A stretch of 64,000 nt of DNA. Origin: Tubiluchus corallicola. Taxonomy: Eukaryota > Priapulida > Priapulimorpha > Priapulimorphida > Tubiluchidae. How positions within the stretch are numbered: the stretch's first letter is position 1; every line of letters begins with the position of its first letter. A program made the position numbers and the translations under genes. The notes below the pieces were generated by a model. That model was given only the letters and a program-made list of their open reading frames with translations. It ran no database searches and had not been told where the DNA came from. The DNA lies in assembly GCA_030141605.1 (NCBI GenBank), contig JAQGDQ010000096.1, forward strand, positions 1 to 64,000. The letters run 5' to 3'. This document shows, piece by piece, positions 57,701 to 64,000 of the stretch.

Positions 57701-60700
57701 TTCATATCACCCATGAGGAGAATGATGTCATGGCTGGGGATGTCATTCAGCACATCTTGACATTGTTGGTAGAAATCATCTTTAACTTGTTCATCTGTAT
57801 CTTCAGTTGGTGCGTAAATGCAAACAATAGTTGTTTTCGCATGCCTTCACTGTATTCGGGCAGTTATTATCCTCTCACTGACTGGGTTCCATCCTATTAG
57901 TGTCTTTGCTGCCTCTTTGTTCAGCATCAGACCAACACCTCTCTGGTGATCCTCCTCTGGTCCTGAATACAGAAAGGTTGTTTCTCCACTCTTGATGTTT
58001 CCGCTTCCTGTCCATCTCACTTCCGTTACGCCTAAGATACTGAGTTGATAGTTGTTGAATTCCCGGATAACTTGGGCCATTTTTCCTGTTTGGAACATTG
58101 TTCTTACATTCCAAGTGCCAATTTTTGTCACCTTTGTGGCACTCAGTATAGAGTTCTTCATCGGATGCTGGGCTTCCTCTCGGCTTTGACCTAGCATCGT
58201 CATAACATGGGTCGAACTTTCTGCTTTGTGCCGATTTGTGTCAGTAGATTTGTTTCTGTCTGTTTCTGTAGCAATTGAGAACTTTTACAGGATAGGGGTG
58301 CTAACCCTAAGCCCAACCCTCCTCCTCTCTCAACCGGGCTTGGGACCGGCTATGGCAGAGTTAAATACTCAACTAGGTAGCACAAATATCAGAAAAATCA
58401 ATGCCTAGTATTTAAGAAGTACATGGTTATTATTTAGATTATGTTATGTACCTGGTGCTTGTGGAAAACTGAGCTTAAAATTGTCAGAAACATTAATAGT
58501 GGCAATTTCATATGAATTCACCATGAGCTTGACTGAGTTGTATTTGGAGAGCAGTTCATTTTCTTGTCATTTCTCAAATTGTACTAGATTATCTGTTGAC
58601 TAAAACATTGTGTATTTTCATTTCTTTACTATGGGATTTTTAACTTTAAGTGCCATTTGCAGTAATAGTTTCAAAGAGAAATGGAGACAACAATTAAATA
58701 ATTTAAAAGCAATTTATAATGGAAGCTTTCTATTTTGTAATTGGTTGATAGGTTGCGATACTTCATTTAAAAATCTTCCTTATTGCGGAACATTTATATT
58801 TATTTTTATAAATACAAATAATAAAAAAATATCGCTAACTTCGGTACTTAGTTGCTGTCATCTTCAGCAATATCATCAACTGCTCTTTTTGAGTGGCCAA
58901 CATTTTCTTTACTATGTATAGACATAATTGTGTTTACAGGACTACTTGCAATATATTTTGTTTAGCAAGTTAGCGATTTTTTCTCACAGTGCCAGCACGT
59001 AAGTAGGCAGTGCACTCTATGAGTTTGCTCAAGACTGTGGCTACAACCTGTAACGGTTTGATAATTTACAAGTTTAAGTTTATTAAAACTTGTGACCCGA
59101 AAGTTTAATTATATTACATTAATTAAGATACGCTGAGGTTTAAAATTACAATTAAATTATATTACATTAAAACAACTTTACCAAACATTAATTAAAATAG
59201 GCATTTAAAAGACAGTAATTTGCATTAAGATTAAACTTATTAAAATACATTCTTAAAACATCTCGGTGTCACAGCGTATACAGTAGTACTGAACTTACTG
59301 ATAATTAAAAGTGCATATGGTATAAAACTACTTTTTAAAACGTTCAGTACGGCAAAGAGGTAAACGGTACATCAGTTGTTTACGAAGATTGTGCTCATGG
59401 GGGTTGAGTGTACTTCTTGATTTTGAATTGACTTGAAAAATTTTTGCAAATGTCATTTCTACATTCAGATAAATGTTCGATTTTTGATAGCTGCAAAGAA
59501 TTTACATAAGGTGTTGCAAGGGAAAATTAACTTGAATAATGACTGTAGTTTTGTCTGTTTTAATGTTAAAAAGGTATGCCATGCAGGACAAGCGAATTCC
59601 AGTATCGGTCTTATTGTAAATAGTAAGATCAATAAACAGTAATCGTATCTTTCTGAGAAATACCTGCTCTCTTTAAAAGTTTTATTAAGTAAATACGTTT
59701 GCAGGCTTTTTTGTGTATCTCTTCAACATGTACATTCCAGATTTAGTTATTAGAGATATGGACACCTAGTAATTTGACGGAATTGGCTCTTTCAACACGC
59801 TCACCATTAATAGTAACAGGAGGAATATTTGTTTCAAGTTTGGAAATATTCATGCACATTTCTTTAAATTTAGAGCTATTAAATTTCATATTGTTTAATT
59901 GGGCCCATTCCAGTGCTTGTGTGGTTGCAGTCTGCAATTTGGTAGGTTTACCAGGGCCGCAGATGTCAATGAGGGCTGTATCATCAACATACTTGATATC
60001 TTGTCATACAGTTAAAATTCATTTAACATATCAATGAATATTTTGGTAGAGTTCATAGTGACTTGAGGCACACCACTACACATAACTCTATTCTAGGTAG
60101 CAACTTGTGCGTTCAACCACCCATCTCGAAAACCAGTTTCGTCTGACAAATGAACTGCAAACAGTAAAACAGGGAACTTTAAAGCCAAGCATTCAAGGTT
60201 TTACTAACTGCAAATTGCCAAAAAGACCAAATTGACTAAATACTACCAGTGACTCTAACAAATTTTGCTTGCCATTGTGGAATTAATAAATGACATCGCA
60301 TGTTTAAGCTTCTGGTTGTATGTGAACTGACCGTTGTTCCTTTACATTATTACAGAACATGAGTGGAGAAACTTGCATAGAATTAGCTCTAGAAGGTGAA
60401 CGTCTGTGTAAATCTGGTGATTGTCGCAGTGGTGTTTCCTTCTTTGAAGCTGCAATTCAAGTAGGAACTGACGATATGAAGACATTGAGTGCAATTTACA
60501 GTCAGCTAGGCAATGCTTATTTTTATTTGGGTGAATATGGCAAGGCTCTGGAGTACCATCGACATGACTTGACACTTGCACGGTAATATAATAAATGGGT
60601 ATTACCTAGAATAATAGACATTACGTACAACACAACGAATAGAGAGCAGTGAAAATATTTTTTTATTTTGCAACTTTCTTTATGAAAATCGTAAATAAAA

Positions 60701-61241
60701 TGTGTATTTTTAAATGTTTAACATTTAAAGTTAATATGTAATGTTTTACAAGTTAAGTCTAACTAAATGTGCTGTACTTGAAATTTGATGCTAATTTTAT
60801 TACATTTATAGCACCCATTTTAATAGCTCGCCAGGTGCACTTGAGTAGGCATTTATTCCCAAACTATTGTTCAGATGTGACTTGGGAACATTCCAAAAAT
60901 GCAGGCTATATACAAGCTGTGTCTTATTAACGATTGTACCTAGGCAATGCAGCATCATATGTATTATTGATTATTTACTGTAGAAATTAAAGTTAAAAGC
61001 TCAGCTAGTTTTTTAGAAATGGTTGTTGAAATATCTCCAATCAAGAAATATCAGAGAAAGTTTTATGAGATAACAATCTTGTACGTAGAAACATAATTGT
61101 TTTAGGACAATTGGTGATCCCCTTGGGGAGGCAAAGGCAAGTGGCAACTTGGGTAACACTCTGAAAGTACTTGGACAGTATGAGGAAGCAATACTGTGTT
61201 GCAAACGACACCTTGACATTTCTAAAGAACTGCATGATCAG
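54668..61241 (+). CDS. GPSM2: G-protein-signalling modulator (LGN/Pins), first three coding exons; gene continues right
   Basis: LGN/Pins is a cortical adaptor: its N-terminal TPRs bind NuMA/Mud and Inscuteable, and C-terminal GoLoco motifs bind G-alpha-i, orienting the mitotic spindle. Visible exons are 54668-54709, 60356-60582 and 61106-61241, giving 135 residues with fitting phases (0, 2, 0). TPR1 begins IELALEGERLCKSGDCRSGV; TPR2 contains AIYSQLGNAYFYLGEYGKAL; TPR3 contains GEAKASGNLGNTLKVLGQYE. These are nearly identical to vertebrate LGN. The paralogue AGS3 (GPSM1) is possible, since invertebrates usually have one gene for both; KSGDCRSGVSFFEAA favours LGN-like naming. GoLoco motifs and later TPRs lie outside the window. 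Intron 1 carries an antisense LINE. Confidence 0.9.
55182..55193 (+). other. Target-site duplication (left) of antisense LINE
   Basis: AAATACTCAACT recurs exactly at 58363-58374, on the 5' side of the LINE. A 12-bp direct repeat is normal for target-primed reverse transcription. Confidence 0.88.
55194..58362 (-). mobile_element. Almost intact EN-RT LINE antisense in GPSM2 intron 1
   Basis: One frame on the minus strand from 58203 to 55210 (998 codons with stop), broken only by two TGA codons at 57847-57849 and 56839-56841. AP-endonuclease: IGTWNVRTMFQTGK, LGVTEVRWTGSG, LLMGDMNAKID, GADVGSDHHLV. RT: AGFRKGRSCCEQIFTLRN, FIDFKKAFDSVHR, GVKQGCIMSPFLFLLTIDF and the catalytic LDFADDIALL. The C-terminus has ETWKVTAELSKKL and the basic GGKRKRGRPKTTWRR. 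The 3' end carries short TAAGG-type repeats, not poly(A), as in RTE-like LINEs; the endonuclease is of the type often mis-annotated as craniofacial development protein 2. Both stops lie where CGA-to-TGA changes are plausible. Confidence 0.93.
58375..59269 (+). other. GPSM2 intron 1, middle part
   Basis: No element ends or exons recognised; AT-rich. Confidence 0.4.
59270..60100 (-). pseudogene. LINE fragment with RT catalytic box, antisense in GPSM2 intron 1
   Basis: Minus strand: GVPQVT near 60075 (motif B start), then KYVDDTALIDICGPGKP and ATTQALEWAQLNNMKFNSSK. Next comes VERANSVKLLGVHISNN, and after a stop IHKKACKRIYLIKLLKRAGI. It ends in a block with RLPLCRTERFKK near 59345. This is the RT palm-to-C-terminus of a CR1/Rex-like LINE. 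It differs from the element at 55194-58362. Stops and the lost N-terminus make it inactive. Confidence 0.8.
60356..60582 (+). CDS. GPSM2: GPSM2 exon 2 (TPR1-TPR2)
   Basis: Acceptor TTACAG, donor GTAATA, phase 0 in and 2 out. It encodes ETCIELALEGERLCKSGDCR through YHRHDLTLA. Only conservative differences from vertebrate LGN. Confidence 0.96.
61106..61241 (+). CDS. GPSM2: GPSM2 exon 3 (TPR3)
   Basis: Acceptor TTTTAG, donor GTTTGA (a weak consensus). It encodes TIGDPLGEAKASGNLGNTLK and then CCKRHLDISKELHDQ. No further exon was recognised up to 64000, so intron 3 is at least 2.7 kb. Confidence 0.95.
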
Positions 61242-61477
61242 GTTTGATTTATTCAATTTAGCCACTACTACATTGTGATTCCAGTTACTGTTGTGCATTA
61301 AAAATAACCAACAAGTTACTATGTAGCACTGACTTTGTTTTAGTATTGTTCAAGTACTAAAATTATTTGTAAATACAAGGTAATTGTAGGAGTACGTATG
61401 TGAGCTAGCTTAAGAAATTTTCAAGTATGTTTTTGTAGTGTCATTTTTCTGCATTAGACTGCAGTACATAAGTCAAC

Positions 61478-61900
61478 CAGCGGGGGTCCACCTCGTAATG
61501 GTCAATCAGACCCGCTGTATTTTGGCTCTAACTGCTTTTAAAATGCCACGCCTGGACTTACTTCCAAACTCAAGGGTATTTGCTTGTGAAGCGTATAATA
61601 ATATACAGGGAAACTGTGTGCTCATGAGTGTTTTACTTATAGAATTCATTAAATAGCAGTGAAAGAGAGTATAGAATGGTGAAGCGTTGTGCTTGGGGCA
61701 TGTGTAATGTGGATGTTCGGTATCCAGAAAATTTCGAAACACTTGTTAGTTTCTCCTAACCAAAAAAACACGTAGACAAGTGTCACCGATGGATCGAAGA
61801 AAGCAACATGAACAGCTCGGCCCATTCAAAATTAATAAAAATCCTGCTGTCTGCTCAAAGTTTCCTAACGTTTTGTTGTTACTGCTGACTACATCTAGAA
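61478..61900 (+). mobile_element. THAP-domain transposon end, copy B, in GPSM2 intron 3
   Basis: Begins CAGCGGGGGTCCACCTCGTAATG, similar to the terminus of copy A. The ATG at 61676 opens KRCAWGMCNVDVRYPENFET and then a stop. The remaining THAP parts (QVSPMDRRKQHEQLGPFKIN, KNPAVCSK) follow in another frame. Similarity to copy A continues past the VCSK donor-like site for about 90 bp. No downstream transposase exon is visible, so it is a truncated or decayed copy. Confidence 0.7.
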
Positions 61901-63089
61901 ATCTGGCATGCTATATCAAGATTTAACGCACAGGAATAAGATATCTCAGATACTATACTGTACAGCATAACATAAGATTTCGTTTATTGCGCATGACTGC
62001 ATGAATGAACACTAGAGACTGTACGTTTTGTAATTATTGATAGTCACAAAATTTAGCTCAGCTAACTTGCTTAAGTTTTTTAATTTATTCAGGTATATAT
62101 TATATTATGTTATGATATAATTTGTTACGATATATTACTAGCTGACATTTCAAACATTATTGTTTTCTACAGATAATAAACTAAACTACTATATACTACC
62201 ACCAAAAAAATACCAGTAGGCCTAGTGTATAATATATTAATTATTAACTTATTAATAACAGTAATATTGATAATAATATAGTAATAAATAATGCTACTTA
62301 AACAATCTAGTCAATTGAAACAAATCTCAAATGCTACTAATATTTCAAAAAATAAATTACCGAAGCAAAGAAATAATGAATATAATAAAAGATGCATATT
62401 TACAACCTGTTGTCCTTCTGCCATTTTAAAACTTTGCTCTTTTCTACTGATTTTTGACTAGAGACGTGGGCAGATGACAACACTTGAGCCATCCATCTTT
62501 TTCACTTTTGTTGATAATAAACTTTATATGCTGTAGCGACTTGCAATGAGCGAGTGTTTGTGAGCGCGTGTATTACATCATCAAGTTGGGCAGACTAAAC
62601 ACTGTTTGCGATCTATGTGTTGAGTGACACAACTTAGATAAAACTATTATTTGGGCCCATAGTTATATCAAACTTGTATTATTAGCTGAGGTTATTACTA
62701 TAAAAACTGGGGGTTTAGTTTTTTTAAATTTTAATAAGTGTTTCTGTTGGGACCTCCTGCACCAAGCAATTACAACTTCATGTGAACAAATACTAACAGT
62801 TTCTAATGAAAATTATATTAGTGCAACAAGAAGTGTGTGAAATTTCCTGACATTAATCATGTGCTTGCAATACGCCCATGTCATATATGTTACTAATTAA
62901 AGTAATCTTACCGTTGCTTGTCATTCATTAAATGTCAGCGTATTTCTATTAATCATACTAACATGGCCTATAATCAGCTTAGTATAATCAGTTTCTATCT
63001 AAGGGTGAATGCCCACTGATTAAGTGATTACTTTGCAATGATTTGCACAGATTTTATGTTTCATGGTGCTGGATACCATTTTATCTTTG
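61901..63089 (+). other. GPSM2 intron 3, no recognised element
   Basis: AT-rich DNA with TATTAATA-type runs around 62090-62300. Confidence 0.4.
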
Positions 63090-63745
63090 AACGAAGACAA
63101 AATGATTTCTCATATACTACCCCATTTTCAAATCTGATAAAAAGTATACACACATGAATACTGGCAAAAGCATTTCTGATAATTAAATTATATATTAAAA
63201 ACTTATTTAAAGGCAGGCAAGTATGTGATGATCACAGTATTAGTTTGTGATGTCAACTATTGATGACATTACAAACTAATATAATTTTTAACAGCAAAGA
63301 TATTCCACAAGTGTGTTGCACTTGTCTGCAAAGGCGAAAATTGAAGTACAGTGCTACTGTAAGGTATTCAGTGTGTTTCACTAAAACTAGACAAGTTTTA
63401 AGATAAAAATTCAAATTTCAAATTTACCTCTGTGCTCACGCTAGAGCTGTCGAACGTGTGTAGTTCATCACAAATTAACACATCTGAACTGAGCGGTACA
63501 GCACCTGTTTTTTTTTTGTAAAATGCGTTGCCGAAATGCACGCACTAGTGCCCGTCTAACTAGTGAATGGCGAAATACGTGTAACAACGAAGAACCAGTG
63601 GCGCAAACGTGAAATTGTGTTTATGTGGTAATAATTCTTTCACGTAAGTCATTTTTGAAACAAATAGTGTGTTTCCTTTCAATATTTTAAAGACTAGATT
63701 GTTTTGACCTGCAGCTTCAGATTGGGTCCAGTTTTGCTTTAAACT
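63090..63745 (+). repeat. Dispersed repeat family R1, copy 3 (fullest)
   Basis: The longest copy: it has the start, centre and GAACGTGTGTAGTTCATCAC blocks shared with copy 2, and the TGGTAATAATTCTTTCACGT to TTTCCTTTCAATATTTTAAA end shared with copy 1. It defines a unit of roughly 650 bp. An insertion near 63230 contains a TGTGATGATCACA palindrome. Confidence 0.75.
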
Positions 63746-64000
63746 GCAATTACAAATAGAAAGTATGACACTGAGAAGAGTCTTTAAAATTGGCAATAAA
63801 AATACAAAAAGAGCAAAATACTGTAAAGAGTTTGGACAAGGTAAAATATTTGGCAAACATGAGCCAGGTTATAGGCCTAGCAAGAACGATGATACTGTCA
63901 AAAATCTGCCATGATGAGAATAAATCAAGTTGAAAAGATAACCAATATAGGTTGTACTAAGGAAATAGTTGTTAGCAATACACAATGCTTACATGCAGGA
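63746..64000. other. Right edge, nothing recognised
   Basis: A 98-codon minus-strand frame (63560-63856) runs across repeat copy 3 and is not conserved in the other copies, so it is not called. Confidence 0.4.

Noticed and set aside
57847-57849. TGA recoding (selenocysteine) in the LINE
   Set aside because: Simple nonsense decay explains it; there is no SECIS-like structure and the second TGA is at an unrelated position.
1-64000. tRNA, rRNA or snRNA genes
   Set aside because: No cloverleaf with pol III boxes and no rRNA core motifs were seen; tRNA-like words at 22533 and 21633 are primer binding sites.

Overview
The window comes from a nuclear genome of an AT-rich, repeat-dense invertebrate animal. 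The evidence is spliced genes with GT-AG introns of up to 10 kb, two conserved animal genes, and a mixed load of BEL/Pao, Gypsy, LINE, Helitron-like, THAP and TIR elements. BEL/Pao elements are missing from mammals and birds. I cannot name the species; a marine non-vertebrate metazoan is the best guess.

Two host genes are supported, both on the + strand. (1) UCHL5 (UCH37), the proteasome- and INO80-associated deubiquitinase, is complete: nine exons between 9795 and 31935 encode 328 residues with all catalytic residues present. (2) GPSM2 (LGN/Pins, the spindle-orientation TPR protein) starts at 54668; three exons are visible and the gene runs off the right edge.

Layout. 1-9.3 kb: repeats, a CA/TACA microsatellite, LINE remnants on both strands, and a foldback element carrying an intact hammerhead-ribozyme core. 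9.8-31.9 kb: UCHL5. Intron 1 holds a degenerate LINE and two head-to-tail GC-rich Helitron-like units. Intron 7 holds a nested pair: a deleted Gypsy-type LTR element (21294-30045) whose gag is split by a young BEL/Pao element (22138-27784). Both insertions have matching LTR termini and 5-bp target duplications. 32-54.6 kb: intergenic, with LINE fragments, a Tigger-like MITE, a 4-kb TIR element with an 8-bp target duplication, a THAP transposon end interrupted by a LINE, a dispersed repeat family, an inverted pair of exon-like sequences and tandem repeats. 54.7-64 kb: GPSM2 exons 1-3, with an almost intact EN-RT LINE (12-bp target duplication) antisense in intron 1, a second LINE fragment, a THAP transposon copy and another copy of the dispersed repeat.

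The host genes are ordinary. The interest lies in the mobile elements: nesting order, a self-cleaving RNA motif, a heat-shock-element-like palindrome next to an LTR TATA box, tandem Helitron-like units, and several families that could not be identified from sequence alone. All assignments were made by reading the sequence; no database search was run.
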